A DNA stretch of 64,000 bases, taken from NCBI GenBank assembly GCA_035622275.1, contig DASPVQ010000005.1:52789-116788 (forward strand), given 5' to 3'. The notes under the pieces are model-generated. The model saw only the letters and a program-made list of their open reading frames with translations, made no database searches and had not been told where the DNA came from. The position numbers were made by a program, and so were the translations under genes. The first letter of the stretch is position 1, and the number at the start of each line of letters is the position of its first letter. The DNA comes from Thermoplasmata archaeon (GTDB lineage Archaea; Thermoplasmatota; Thermoplasmata; Lutacidiplasmatales; UBA184). Below are positions 36,878 through 45,662 of the stretch, piece by piece.

Positions 36878-37291
36878 ATGTCGTCCGCCCGGTCGAACCC
36901 GAAGAGCGTCCGCGCCGCACCGCCCCTGCCGAAGGCCACGTTCGCGAGCGTCGCGGTGGTCGTCTCCGACCGCCAGCGCGCGCTCGAGTGGTACACGAAG
37001 TGCCTCGGCCTCGACGCGATCGACCGGCTCGACCACTGGGTGACGGTCGGGCGCAAGGGCCAGAACGGCGTACTCCACCTCTGCCAGACCTCCGAGTACG
37101 ACCCCAGCCTGCCGCTCGAGCGCGGGAACACCGGCATCCACCTCCGCCTGCCCGGCGATTTCGAGACGGCGTGCGCGGCGCTCGCCGCCCGCGGCGTCAC
37201 GTTCACGGCCCCGCCCAAGAAGGAGGAGTGGGGCTGGGGCGCCATGATCGCGGACCCCGACGGCAACGAGATCGCGTTGAGTCCGGCCTAG
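36878..37291 (+). CDS. Glyoxalase/VOC-fold protein
   Basis: 137 residues. beta-alpha-beta-beta-beta units: 'ASVAVVVSDRQRALEWYTKC' and 'GNTGIHLRLPGDFETACAAL', ending in 'WGWGAMIADPDGNEIALSP', the typical VOC dioxygenase/lyase end with a metal-ligand Glu. The first metal His of classical glyoxalases is not evident ('FASVAVVVSD'). Could be a detoxification lyase or an antibiotic-binding protein. Stands alone before the EF-1 alpha promoter. Confidence 0.7.
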   Translation: MSSARSNPKSVRAAPPLPKATFASVAVVVSDRQRALEWYTKCLGLDAIDRLDHWVTVGRKGQNGVLHLCQTSEYDPSLPLERGNTGIHLRLPGDFETACAALAARGVTFTAPPKKEEWGWGAMIADPDGNEIALSPA

Positions 37292-37354
37292 CGCCCGCCC
37301 GGGGCCGGCGCCGGGACGCTCGAGCCGCGTCTCTCGGCGTGGAGCGCGATAATG

Positions 37355-37364
37355 CCTATATAGG
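37355..37364 (+). promoter_or_regulatory. TATA box of the EF-1 alpha operon
   Basis: CCTATATAGG, a 10-bp palindrome about 38 nt before the ATG; predicts a short leader with GGAG (37385-37388). Confidence 0.65.
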
Positions 37365-37397
37365 GGTACCTTTTGGCCGCGCCCGGAGTCCATCGGA

Positions 37398-38675
37398 ATG
37401 GCGCAGAAGCCTCACCTGAACATCGTCTTCATCGGCCACGTCGACCACGGTAAGTCCACGACCGTCGGCCGGCTGCTCCTCGACACCGGGGTGATCCGGC
37501 AGGAGGAGATCGACAAGTACCGGGCCGAGGCCGAGGCGAAGGGCAAGGCGACGTTCGAGTTCGCCTGGGTGATGGACGACCTCAAGGAGGAGCGGGAGCG
37601 CGGCGTCACGATCGACATCGCGCACCGGCGCTTTGACACCCAGAAGTACTACTTCACCATCATCGACGCGCCCGGCCACCGTGACTTCGTCAAGAACATG
37701 ATCACGGGAACGAGCCAGGCCGACGCGGCCGTGCTCGTAGTCAGCGCGGCCGAGGGGGTCCAGGAGCAGACCCGCGAGCACATCTTCCTCGCGCGGACGC
37801 TCGGGGTCAACCAGCTGATCTGCGCGGTCAACAAGATGGACCGCCAGGAGGTCAACTACTCCGAGGCGAAGTTCAACGACCTCAAGGAGGAGCTGACCAA
37901 GCTGCTCAAGAACGTCGGCTACAAGGTCGCCGAGCAGGTCGTCTTCATCCCGATCTCGGCGTTCAAGGACGACAACATCAACAAGTCGAGCGCGAACATG
38001 ACCTGGTACAAGGGCCCGACCCTGCTCCAGGCGCTCGACAACCTCAAGGTCCCCGAGAAGCCGACGGACAAGGCGCTGCGGCTGCCCGTCCAGGACGTCT
38101 ACACGATCACGGGAATCGGCACCGTGCCGGTCGGCCGTGTCGAGACCGGGAAGATGAAGATCGGCGACAAGATCATCTTCCTGCCCAGCGGCAAGTCCGG
38201 CGAGGTGAAGTCGATCGAGATGCACCACGAGGCCGTCACCGAGGCGATGCCGGGCGACAACGTCGGCTTCAACGTGCGCGGGATCGACAAGAATGACATC
38301 CGGCGCGGGGACGTCGCGGGCCCCACCACCAGCCCCCCGACGGTCGTTGAGAGCTTCACCGCGAACATTCAGGTCCTCAACCACCCGAGCGTGATCACGG
38401 TCGGCTACACGCCCGTGTTCCACGCGCACACCGCCCAGGTCGCCTGCGAGTTCACCGAGCTCCTCAAGCGCCTCGACCCGAAGACCGGCCAGACGGCCGA
38501 GGAGAACCCCCAGACGCTGAAGACGGGGGACGCCGCGGTGGTCAAGATCACGCCGAAGCGGCCGCTCGTGCTCGAGAAGTACAAGGAGTTCCCGCAGCTC
38601 GGCCGCTTCGCGGTCCGCGACATGGGCCAGACCGTCGCCGCGGGCGTCGTCGTCGACATCAAGAAGCGCGAGTAG
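37398..38675 (+). CDS. tuf: Translation elongation factor 1-alpha
   Basis: 425 residues. GTPase motifs G1 '[15 protein letters not shown]', G2 '[11 protein letters not shown]', G3 'DAPGH', G4 'NKMD', G5 'ISAF', then domains 2 and 3 with '[20 protein letters not shown]'-type segments. Delivers aminoacyl-tRNA to the ribosome. First gene of a run with rps10 and, further on, lipid and pterin genes. Confidence 0.97.
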   Translation: MAQKPHLNIVFIGHVDHGKSTTVGRLLLDTGVIRQEEIDKYRAEAEAKGKATFEFAWVMDDLKEERERGVTIDIAHRRFDTQKYYFTIIDAPGHRDFVKNMITGTSQADAAVLVVSAAEGVQEQTREHIFLARTLGVNQLICAVNKMDRQEVNYSEAKFNDLKEELTKLLKNVGYKVAEQVVFIPISAFKDDNINKSSANMTWYKGPTLLQALDNLKVPEKPTDKALRLPVQDVYTITGIGTVPVGRVETGKMKIGDKIIFLPSGKSGEVKSIEMHHEAVTEAMPGDNVGFNVRGIDKNDIRRGDVAGPTTSPPTVVESFTANIQVLNHPSVITVGYTPVFHAHTAQVACEFTELLKRLDPKTGQTAEENPQTLKTGDAAVVKITPKRPLVLEKYKEFPQLGRFAVRDMGQTVAAGVVVDIKKRE

Positions 38676-38713
38676 GCGCCGCTTCGGTCGTCCGGCGGAG
38701 GAAGGGGCCATCC

Positions 38714-39025
38714 ATGCCGCAGAAGGCCCGCATCTCGCTGTCGGGGACCGACTCGCGCAAGGTCGACTCGATCTGCAAGCAGATCCGGGAGATCTCGCAG
38801 AAGACCGGCGTCGCGATCGCCGGGCCGATCCCGTTGCCGACCAAGAAGCTCAAGGTTCCGGTCCGCAAGGGGCCCGACGGCGGGGGTACGAGCACGATCG
38901 ACCACTGGGAGATGCGGATCCACAAGCGCCTCATTGACATCGACGCCGACGAGCGTGCGCTGCGCCAGGTGATGCGGATCCAGGTGCCCGACGGCGTCAA
39001 CATCGAGATCGTGCTGACCGGCTGA
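38714..39025 (+). CDS. rps10: 30S ribosomal protein S10
   Basis: 103 residues, normal size. '[20 protein letters not shown]' at the start and '[20 protein letters not shown]' are archaeal S10 signatures. GGAGGAAGG precedes the ATG. The usual neighbour of EF-1 alpha in archaea. Confidence 0.97.
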   Translation: MPQKARISLSGTDSRKVDSICKQIREISQKTGVAIAGPIPLPTKKLKVPVRKGPDGGGTSTIDHWEMRIHKRLIDIDADERALRQVMRIQVPDGVNIEIVLTG

Positions 39026-39031
39026 GCGCGC

Positions 39032-39658
39032 GTGTTCGCCCCGGGCGCCGGCCGACCGCTGGCGGCGGCGGCGGCCGTGCTCGTCGTGATCGCCGCCTTC
39101 GTGGGCGTGGGCGTATTCCCACGGCTGCTCGGCGTGCTCGTCGCGCTCGTGGTCGCGACCGGCCTCTGGACGTTCTTCGCGGTGTTCTTCCGCGACCCGG
39201 AGCGCGCGCCCGGCGAGGGGATCGTCTCGGCGGCGGACGGCGTGGTGCGAGCGGTCGAGCGGGAGGGCGAGCGCTGGCGGATCTCTGTCTTCATGAACGT
39301 GACGGACGTCCACGTGAACCGGCTGCCGCTGGACGCGAGGATCGAAGGCATCGAGGACGGGGGCGCGGGGTTCCGTCCGGCCTACCGGCCGGACGCGGAG
39401 CATAACGTCCAGCGCGCCTACGCGCTGGCCACGCGGCTGGGCTCGGTCGAGGTCGTGCAGATGACGGGGATCCTCGCGCGGCGACTGGTATCGTTCGTGC
39501 CGGTCGGATGGGACGGTCGCAAGGGCGATCGCTTCGGCATGATCGTCCTCGGCTCGCGGGTCGACGTGGTGTTGCCCGCGGACCGGCTGACGCCGACGGT
39601 CCGCGTCGGCGACCGGATGCGGGCGGGTACGACGACGATCGCCCGGGAGGGTTCGTGA
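39032..39658 (+). CDS. asd: Archaetidylserine decarboxylase proenzyme
   Basis: 208 residues, GTG start 6 nt after the rps10 stop. Two N-terminal membrane helices (about 10-50), then the PSD core: 'FFRDPERAPGEGIVSAADGV', 'SVFMNVTDVHVNRLPLDARI', and 'FGMIVLGSRVDVVLP' with the GS bond that self-cleaves to give the pyruvoyl cofactor. Turns archaetidylserine into archaetidylethanolamine. Overlaps the synthase gene (GTGA). Confidence 0.88.
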   Translation: MFAPGAGRPLAAAAAVLVVIAAFVGVGVFPRLLGVLVALVVATGLWTFFAVFFRDPERAPGEGIVSAADGVVRAVEREGERWRISVFMNVTDVHVNRLPLDARIEGIEDGGAGFRPAYRPDAEHNVQRAYALATRLGSVEVVQMTGILARRLVSFVPVGWDGRKGDRFGMIVLGSRVDVVLPADRLTPTVRVGDRMRAGTTTIAREGS

Positions 39659-40410
39659 CCGACCGCTGGCGGATCGCGGCGAACCTGGCGACGCTCGCGA
39701 ACGCCCTCCTCGGTCTCGGCGCGATCCTCTACGTGCTCGCCGGCAACAAGGTCTGGGCGATGCTCCTGGTCGCGAGCGCGATCGGCTTCGATGGCCTCGA
39801 CGGCCTCTTCTCGCGGCGCAGTCCATCCCCCTCGAGCCCGTTCGGCCGGGTCGCCGACTCGGTCGCGGACGGCCTCACCTTCGGGCTCGCGCCGGCGTTC
39901 CTGATCGCGGTGCACACCTCCGACATCGCCCTCTGGAGCCCGTGGGAGACCGCGATGCTCGCCGCCGCGGCCGGCTACGTTGCGGCCGCCGTGGGTCGAC
40001 TCGTCTACTTCACGGTCCGTGGCTACCAGCGCCCCTACTTCCTCGGCGCACCGACCCCCCAGGCGGCGCTCGCGCTCATCGTCGCGCTGCTCTTCCACGA
40101 CTCGCCGGCCTTCCAGACGGTCCAGCCGCTCGCGATCGTCGTCGCCGTGGCGGTGCTCGGCGCCCTGATGGTCGTCCCGATCCCGTTCCCGAAGATCCGC
40201 CGAGAGGCCCCGCTGCGCCTGACGATGGCGGCGACGGGCGTGGCCGCGGTCGTCGCGCTCCTGCCCCTCCAGTTCCATCCGGCGGTCGCCTCAGCGCTCT
40301 ATTCGGTCTCCTATGCGGCGGCCCTGTTCCTGCTCGTGGGCGTCGCGAGCTACTTCCTCGTCGGGCCGTTCACCGTCGACCGGCACCCGCCCGATGTCGC
40401 GGGGACCTGA
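39655..40410 (+). CDS. Archaetidylserine synthase (CDP-alcohol phosphatidyltransferase)
   Basis: 251 residues, about eight membrane helices. CDP-alcohol phosphotransferase motif 'DGLDGLFSRRSPSPSSPFGR' followed by VADSVADG carries the conserved acidic set. Transfers archaetidate from CDP-archaeol to L-serine. GTG start overlaps the stop of the decarboxylase gene, so substrate maker and user are translationally coupled. Confidence 0.88.
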   Translation: MTDRWRIAANLATLANALLGLGAILYVLAGNKVWAMLLVASAIGFDGLDGLFSRRSPSPSSPFGRVADSVADGLTFGLAPAFLIAVHTSDIALWSPWETAMLAAAAGYVAAAVGRLVYFTVRGYQRPYFLGAPTPQAALALIVALLFHDSPAFQTVQPLAIVVAVAVLGALMVVPIPFPKIRREAPLRLTMAATGVAAVVALLPLQFHPAVASALYSVSYAAALFLLVGVASYFLVGPFTVDRHPPDVAGT

Positions 40411-40412
40411 GG

Positions 40413-40814
40413 ATGCCGGGCGCCCGAACGCTCCACCGCGCAACGCTCACGCGGCGCGAGGCGCTGCTGTTCGAGGCGGGCGTCAAGCTCGGGGGCCTGT
40501 TCCACCAGTACTTCGGCATGCCGGTCGCCCCGCGCACGGCGCGCGGGATCGCCCGGACGATCGAACGCGCGGTGGCGCTGCAGCCGTTCGTCGTCCGGGT
40601 CCGCGCGCGCGTCCGGCCCGAGCGCGGGGGGCCGGTCGGCCCCGGCCGCTTCGCCTACCGCTACCTGAGCCCGGAGATGCTCGAGGTCGTCGTGGAGCTC
40701 CGGGACGGCCCGATCACGGTCACGGCGCGCCTAGAGCACCGCACCGACCTGCGCTATCCGCTGATGAGCGTCGAGCGGGTCGCCGTGGCCCGGCCGAGCC
40801 GGCGACGCGCCTAG
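40413..40814 (+). CDS. mptD: Archaeal dihydroneopterin aldolase (MptD family)
   Basis: 133 residues. 'TRREALLFEAGVKLGGLFHQ' then YFG and P at the expected sites, 'YRYLSPEMLEVVVEL', 'RLEHRTDLRYPLMSVERVAV' match the DUF372/MptD family, which cleaves 7,8-dihydroneopterin to 6-hydroxymethyl-dihydropterin for methanopterin or folate. It starts 2 nt after the synthase stop. With folD (17022) and the CADD-like gene (54463) it marks a pterin/folate theme. Confidence 0.85.
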   Translation: MPGARTLHRATLTRREALLFEAGVKLGGLFHQYFGMPVAPRTARGIARTIERAVALQPFVVRVRARVRPERGGPVGPGRFAYRYLSPEMLEVVVELRDGPITVTARLEHRTDLRYPLMSVERVAVARPSRRRA

Positions 40815-40821
40815 GCGCGGA

Positions 40822-41367
40822 TCACGACGGCGGAGGGCCGGGCGGCGCCACGGGCGCGGCGCTCGCCGGCGGCATCGCCGCGGGGGCGGGCTTGGGCTTG
40901 CCGCGGAGCACGACCCCGAGGATGAGGACGACGATCCCGACGATGAGGAGGACCGTTCCGACCGTCGCGAGGGCGGTCGTGATCTTGAACGTCACGACGA
41001 CGGCGGAGCTCCCCGAGTAGATCACTCCCATGACGACCGTGCCGCCGTTGGGCTGGTCCAGCATGAAGCTGCCGCTCGTCCCGTTCTGGAACGTGACCCC
41101 CGAGACGCCCGAGACGTTCGCGCAGTTAGTGCCGCTACAGCTCGCGGTGGCGGCCGCCACCTCGACCGCGACCGAGCCGTTGGTCGACCAGCTGACCGCG
41201 ACCGGGATCGAGCCGGTGAGCGAATAGCCGCTGACGCTGCCCTCGTAGAAGGGGGTCGACGAGGTCGAGGTCACGGTCTCGTTGCTCTGGGGCAGCAGCG
41301 GGACGAACAGGAGCGCCGCCCCGAGGACCGCGAGGATGATGCCGAGGACCACGAGGCCGCCGCGCAT
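40822..41367 (-). CDS. Two-TM extracytoplasmic loop protein with Pro-rich tail
   Basis: 181 residues. TM1 at about 5-26 (LVVLGIILAVLGAALLFVPL), an external Ser/Thr/Gly-rich loop with N-x-S/T sequons and one Cys pair (CSGTNC), TM2 at about 133-157, and a short 'LRGKPKPAPAAMPP' cytoplasmic tail ending in PPGPPPS. Same plan as the protein at 31299-32093, including the CxGTxC pair. Function unknown. Confidence 0.7.
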   Translation of the reverse strand: MRGGLVVLGIILAVLGAALLFVPLLPQSNETVTSTSSTPFYEGSVSGYSLTGSIPVAVSWSTNGSVAVEVAAATASCSGTNCANVSGVSGVTFQNGTSGSFMLDQPNGGTVVMGVIYSGSSAVVVTFKITTALATVGTVLLIVGIVVLILGVVLRGKPKPAPAAMPPASAAPVAPPGPPPS

Positions 41368-41433
41368 CCGCTGACGGGAGGTCTGCGGGCTCGTACTACT
41401 TCAAGCCGCCGGTCGCACCGGCGGGACGGGGAC

Positions 41434-42564
41434 TCACGGACGCTCGGCGACCGGGACGTAGACCAGGTCGACCGCGCCGACGTACTTGGCGGTCGGGCGG
41501 ATGAGGCGCAGGTCCTGGTACTCCTCGAGCACGTGGGCCGTCCAGCCGGCGACGCGGCTCGCCGCGAAGATCGGCGTGAACAGATCGTGCGGGATGCCGA
41601 GCAAGGAGTAGATCGAGCCCGAGTACAGGTCGACGTTGGGGTACAGCCCCTTCTCACGGTGGACGACCTCCTCGACGTGCCCAAGGATCTCGAAGTAGTG
41701 CAGATCGTGCTTCGCCTCGCCGATGCGCCGCGACCAGTCCCGCAGGATCGTCGCACGCGGGTCCTCGACCTTGTAGACGCGATGCCCGAAGCCCATGATC
41801 CGTTCGTGGCGGGCGAGGCGTTCCTTCACGATCGCTTCCGCCCGGTCGGGCGTGCCGATCTCGTCCAGGAGCTCCATCACGCGCTCGTTGGCGCCGCCGT
41901 GGAGCGGCCCCTTCAGCGTGCCGACCGCGCTCGTGACGGCGCTATAGAGGTCCGAGAGCGTCGAGGCCGTCACGCGGGCGGCGAAGGTCGAGGCGTTGAG
42001 CTCGTGGTCGGCGTGCAGGATCAGCGCGACGTCGATCGCGCGGGCCTCGAGCTCGGTCGGCTCGCGGTCGGTGAGCGCGTAGAGGAGATAGGCCGCCTGG
42101 GAGAGCTCGGGGCGGTCGCGGAGCGGCGGCAGGCCCGCCCGACGCCGATGGAACTCGCCGAGGATCGTCGGGAGCGCCGCGGTGAGGCGCTGGGCGCCGC
42201 CGATCGAGCTCGCCCCCGGCTTGCCCTCCTCGGGCTCGAACAGCGCGAGGGCGCTCACGCTCGTGCGCAGGATGTCCATCGGCGTCGCCTCGGCCGGCAT
42301 CGAGCGCACCCGCTCGACGAACGCCGGCGGGAGCGTCCGCAGCTCCCCGAATCGGCGCCGCAGGTCGGAGAGCTGCATCGCGTTCGGGAGGCGACCGTAC
42401 CACAGCAGGTAGGCGACCTCCTCGAAGTTCGAGCGCGCCGCGAGGTCGCGGATGTCGTAGCCCTGGTAGATCAGGCGCCCCTGCTTGCCATCGATGAAGC
42501 AGATCCGGGACTCGAGCGCGACGACGTCCTCGAGGCCCCGCTGGACGACCGACGGATCCGGCAT
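41434..42564 (-). CDS. gltA: Citrate synthase
   Basis: 376 residues, the size of archaeal/type I citrate synthase. Catalytic His in 'LHADHELNASTFAARV' and 'LKGPLHGGANERVMEL', Arg/His in 'MGFGHRVYKVEDPRA', C-terminal 'EEYQDLRLIRPTAKYVG' with the citrate-binding Arg. Condenses oxaloacetate and acetyl-CoA. TATA-like GTTAAGG (42598-42604) lies about 36 nt before the ATG. A 2-methylcitrate synthase role cannot be ruled out. Confidence 0.95.
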   Translation of the reverse strand: MPDPSVVQRGLEDVVALESRICFIDGKQGRLIYQGYDIRDLAARSNFEEVAYLLWYGRLPNAMQLSDLRRRFGELRTLPPAFVERVRSMPAEATPMDILRTSVSALALFEPEEGKPGASSIGGAQRLTAALPTILGEFHRRRAGLPPLRDRPELSQAAYLLYALTDREPTELEARAIDVALILHADHELNASTFAARVTASTLSDLYSAVTSAVGTLKGPLHGGANERVMELLDEIGTPDRAEAIVKERLARHERIMGFGHRVYKVEDPRATILRDWSRRIGEAKHDLHYFEILGHVEEVVHREKGLYPNVDLYSGSIYSLLGIPHDLFTPIFAASRVAGWTAHVLEEYQDLRLIRPTAKYVGAVDLVYVPVAERP

Positions 42565-42598
42565 GACGCGCCCCGTGCCCGGCCGACACGGGCACAGG

Positions 42599-44011
42599 TT
42601 AAGGGACTTTCGCGGCGACCGGCGCCTCCGAGCGCACCGGTGACACCTTCGCCGGCCCCTCGACGGGAACCGCCGGCCCACTGGCCGCGCGGAGGCGCGC
42701 CCGGTACGCGACCCAGGCGGCCGACCAGAGCGGGATCGAGACCAAGAGACAGCCGGCGGCGACCAGGAAGACGAGGCGGAAGCTTCCGTAGACGGCGAGT
42801 ACCCCCGAGAGGCCGGCACCGAGCACGGCCGCCGCGCCCCCGAGCGCGCTGTTGACCCCGAGGATCCCCCCGGCGTCGCGCCGCTCGAGCCCGCGGAAGA
42901 GGATGAGCGAGCTCGCCGTTGTGTAGATCGCGATCGCGCCGCCGAGGATGCCGAAGACGACGAAGTTGGCCACGAAGGCGTGCGGATCGAGGAACGCGGC
43001 GAACGTGAAGCCGGCCGTGGCGAGGTAACCGAGCGCCCGGACGTAGCTGGACGAGCGGACGAGGCGATCCGGTCCGAGGCGGTTGGCGAGCCATCCCGAG
43101 AGGGGGTAGAGCAGGGTCTGGGCGAGGGTGTTCGAGAAGTTCACGAGAAAGATCGCGGCGACCCCGAGCCCGACCGAGACGAGGTACGGCGTGTAGGAGA
43201 TGTTGTAGAGGTTCGAACCCAAGTTGAACAGGAACATCGCGGCCATGAGCAGCGGCAGCTCGTGGTGGATCTCCTCCTTCGCCCAGAGGCGGAAGCGGGC
43301 GAGCGCGCCGGGGCGCAGCCGCGGGCGGCGGGGGAAGAACGGGATCGCGATGTGCAGCGACGCGGAGACCTTGAGACGGGAGGCGAGGCTCTCCGGATGC
43401 GTCGCGACCGCCCGGGTGGTGGCCCGAGCCTCGCCTTCGCGGATGCCGAACCACAGGGCGATCGCGCTCGCCGCGGCGAGGGCGGCGAGCACATCGACGA
43501 GCGAGAGGAGCGCGGCATTGTTGACCGTCCACAGGTAGCCGATGATGAGCCCGATGACCGAACCGACGATGCTCATCTCCTGGAACGAAGCGTACGCCGT
43601 CGCGCGCTCGGCCGCCCCGAAGCGCTCCAGGATGAGGAGGTTCGAAGCGCTCGTGCCCGCGGGCGCCACGAGCCCGATCGCCGTGTACACGGCATAGAGC
43701 ACCGGCAGCGAATCGATCCGGCTGAGGAGCAGGTAGAGGACCGCGTACCCGCCGAACGTCACGACCAGGAAGATCCGGCGGGCGGGGTAGCGGTCGGCGA
43801 GGTGGCCCCAGGCGACCGAGGAGAGGATCACGGCCGCGTTGAACACCGTCGCCGCGGTCGCGACGTCCGCCCAGCTGCCGTGCAGCGGGATCAGGATCAG
43901 CAGGGGCAGCACGACGCCGAAGCCCGCGGTCGCCGCGTTCACCGGGACGAAGGCGAGGAGCCACGGCCGCGCGACGAGCCGGGACGGCCAGGTGCGCAGT
44001 GCGGTCGCCAT
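42599..44011 (-). CDS. MFS transporter, 12 TM
   Basis: 470 residues with about 12 hydrophobic segments and a cytoplasmic loop near the middle rich in Arg ('FFPRRPRLRPGALARFRLWA'). MFS loop motif 'AWGHLADRYPARRIFLVVTF' is clear. Substrate unknown. TTACTTAAG box centred about 30 nt upstream of the ATG. It ends 34 nt before the citrate synthase start on the same strand. Confidence 0.85.
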   Translation of the reverse strand: MATALRTWPSRLVARPWLLAFVPVNAATAGFGVVLPLLILIPLHGSWADVATAATVFNAAVILSSVAWGHLADRYPARRIFLVVTFGGYAVLYLLLSRIDSLPVLYAVYTAIGLVAPAGTSASNLLILERFGAAERATAYASFQEMSIVGSVIGLIIGYLWTVNNAALLSLVDVLAALAAASAIALWFGIREGEARATTRAVATHPESLASRLKVSASLHIAIPFFPRRPRLRPGALARFRLWAKEEIHHELPLLMAAMFLFNLGSNLYNISYTPYLVSVGLGVAAIFLVNFSNTLAQTLLYPLSGWLANRLGPDRLVRSSSYVRALGYLATAGFTFAAFLDPHAFVANFVVFGILGGAIAIYTTASSLILFRGLERRDAGGILGVNSALGGAAAVLGAGLSGVLAVYGSFRLVFLVAAGCLLVSIPLWSAAWVAYRARLRAASGPAVPVEGPAKVSPVRSEAPVAAKVP

Positions 44012-44036
44012 CGTCCGAGGCGGCGCGACGGGAGCC

Positions 44037-44045
44037 TTACTTAAG
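44037..44045 (-). promoter_or_regulatory. TATA-like box of the MFS gene
   Basis: CTTAAGTAA on the minus strand, about 30 nt before the ATG at 44011. Confidence 0.4.
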
Positions 44046-44105
44046 CGAAGTTCTGTGGAGTGGTCGGGCCGGCGCCCTCAACGCGATGTCGGTGTTTTAC
44101 CGCCG

Positions 44106-44130
44106 TGAGACGAGTCTCAACGCTTATTAG
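44106..44130 (+). promoter_or_regulatory. Palindrome plus TATA box of the Lrp-like gene
   Basis: TGAGAC-GA-GTCTCA (44106-44119) immediately precedes a CTTATTAG TATA-like box (44123-44130). A regulator here would overlap the BRE. Start of the gene is about 45 nt downstream. Confidence 0.45.
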
Positions 44131-44171
44131 GGGGGTCCGTTGTCGCGCGGTGTCGAGAGGGTGGCCTAGGC

Positions 44172-44405
44172 TTGGCTATCGGCTTCGTCCTGATCAGCAC
44201 GGCGCCCGCGAAGGAGCACGAGGTCTACACCGAGCTCCTGCGGGTGAAGGGGATCGTCGAGCTCCACCCGCTGTTCGGTGAATACGACCTGATCGCCAAG
44301 GTCGAGGCCGAGGACTTCAACGCGCTCGGCCAGCTCGTGGTCGACAAGATCCGGTCGGTCGCGGGCGTCATCGACACCAAGACGCTCACCGGGATCAAGT
44401 TCTGA
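44172..44405 (+). CDS. Stand-alone Lrp/AsnC effector-binding (RAM) domain protein
   Basis: 77 residues: 'GFVLISTAPAKEHEVYTELL', 'GIVELHPLFGEYDLIAKVEA', 'LGQLVVDKIRSVAGVIDTKT' are the alpha-beta effector domain of Lrp/AsnC regulators; the HTH is absent. Such stand-alone domains bind amino acids and can pair with full-length Lrp proteins. TTG start at 44172 after GGGTGG. The next gene begins 10 nt downstream. Confidence 0.85.
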   Translation: MAIGFVLISTAPAKEHEVYTELLRVKGIVELHPLFGEYDLIAKVEAEDFNALGQLVVDKIRSVAGVIDTKTLTGIKF

Positions 44406-44415
44406 AGGGTACCCC

Positions 44416-44748
44416 ATGTTCGATCTGATGGCGACCGCGGTCGATATCGGCGGCTGGCAGTTCCTGACGATCCTGTTGCTCGTCTTCGGCCTGTTCCTGA
44501 TCCTGGCCGGGATCTTCACGGCGTACTTCGGGAGCGGCAAGAGCCGGACGATCGGGATCGTGCTCCTGGTCGTGGGCCTCGTCGTCGGGGTCGCGGCGGG
44601 CTATCTCTACCACACGGGCGCCCTCGACGGCGGCGCGTCGGGCCAGCTCGGCTCGCTGCTCTGGGAGTCGTTCCTCGTGATCGTGGCCGCGGTCATCGGC
44701 GCGCTCGTCGCGGTCGGGATCTTCCTGGTCGCGATCATGAAGTCGTAG
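44416..44748 (+). CDS. Small membrane protein, 3 TM
   Basis: 110 residues with three hydrophobic segments (about 15-38, 45-65, 82-107), a short charged loop 'FGSGKSRT' and an external 'LYHTGALDGGASG'. No family recognised. It starts 10 nt after the Lrp-like gene and is probably cotranscribed. Confidence 0.65.
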   Translation: MFDLMATAVDIGGWQFLTILLLVFGLFLILAGIFTAYFGSGKSRTIGIVLLVVGLVVGVAAGYLYHTGALDGGASGQLGSLLWESFLVIVAAVIGALVAVGIFLVAIMKS

Positions 44749-44784
44749 GCGGGCCGCCGGCGTCGGCCCGCGGGACTAGCCCCG

Positions 44785-45618
44785 ATGCGGCGCCGCCGCC
44801 TGGTCACCCTCACCACCGACATCGGCTCGGCCTACGCCGCCCAGATGAAGGCGGTGCTCGCCAACCGGATCCCGCCGGGGGGGATCGTCGACCTCGCGCA
44901 CGATCTGCGCCCGCACGCGATCGGGGAGGCGGCTTTCCTGGTCCGGGCCATGGCCCGCGGCTTCCCACCGGGCACAGTCCACGTCGTCGTGGTCGACCCC
45001 GGCGTCGGCGGGCGGCGAGCGCCGATCGTCATCGCGACGCGCGACGGCTCGCGGCTGGTCGGTCCCGACAACGGAGTGCTGATGCCGCTCGCGTCGACCC
45101 TCGGCGGCGGATCGGCCTTCCGGATCGAGCGCGCGGGGGACCGCGCGCGGGTCGGCACGACCTTCGACGGGCGAGATGTCTTCGCCCCGGCGGCCGCCGC
45201 GCTGGCGTCCGGCGCCCCGCCCCGCCGTCTCGGACGGCCGATCCGCCCGCATCGCTTCGAACTGGCGGAGCCGCGACGTCGCGCCGGGGGGGCGACGGGA
45301 GAGATCCTCCTCCGCGACCGATTCGGGAACCTGATCTCCAACGTGCCCACGACCTGGATCCCCGCAAAGAGCCGGGCGCTCCTCGTTGGCCTGGCCGGGC
45401 GGCCGCGCCGGCGCCTCCCGTTCGTGACGAACTACGAAGCTCTCGCGCGGGGCCGGCTCGGCGCCCTCGGATCGAGCTTCGGGCTCCTCGAGCTCGCGGT
45501 GGGTGAAGGGGATGCCGCCCGACGCCTCGCCGCCGACACCGGCACCCGCCTTTCGTGCCGCTGGGTCGCCGAGCGGGCGCCGACGGGGCCGTCGACCCGT
45601 CGCCGGGTGAATCGGTAA
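44785..45618 (+). CDS. S-adenosyl-L-methionine hydrolase (DUF62 family)
   Basis: 277 residues. 'LVTLTTDIGSAYAAQMKAVL' and 'VHVVVVDPGVGGRRAPIVIA', then 'LVGPDNGVLMPLA' and C-terminal 'ILLRDRFGNLISNVPTTWI', fit the DUF62/SAM hydroxide adenosyltransferase family (archaeal members split SAM into adenosine and methionine). It may trim SAM pools. The C-terminal 15 residues are basic. Confidence 0.88.
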   Translation: MRRRRLVTLTTDIGSAYAAQMKAVLANRIPPGGIVDLAHDLRPHAIGEAAFLVRAMARGFPPGTVHVVVVDPGVGGRRAPIVIATRDGSRLVGPDNGVLMPLASTLGGGSAFRIERAGDRARVGTTFDGRDVFAPAAAALASGAPPRRLGRPIRPHRFELAEPRRRAGGATGEILLRDRFGNLISNVPTTWIPAKSRALLVGLAGRPRRRLPFVTNYEALARGRLGALGSSFGLLELAVGEGDAARRLAADTGTRLSCRWVAERAPTGPSTRRRVNR

Positions 45619-45662
45619 ATACGAACGGTGCCCGTCATCGGGCGAGCGCCTCGATCCGGGCC

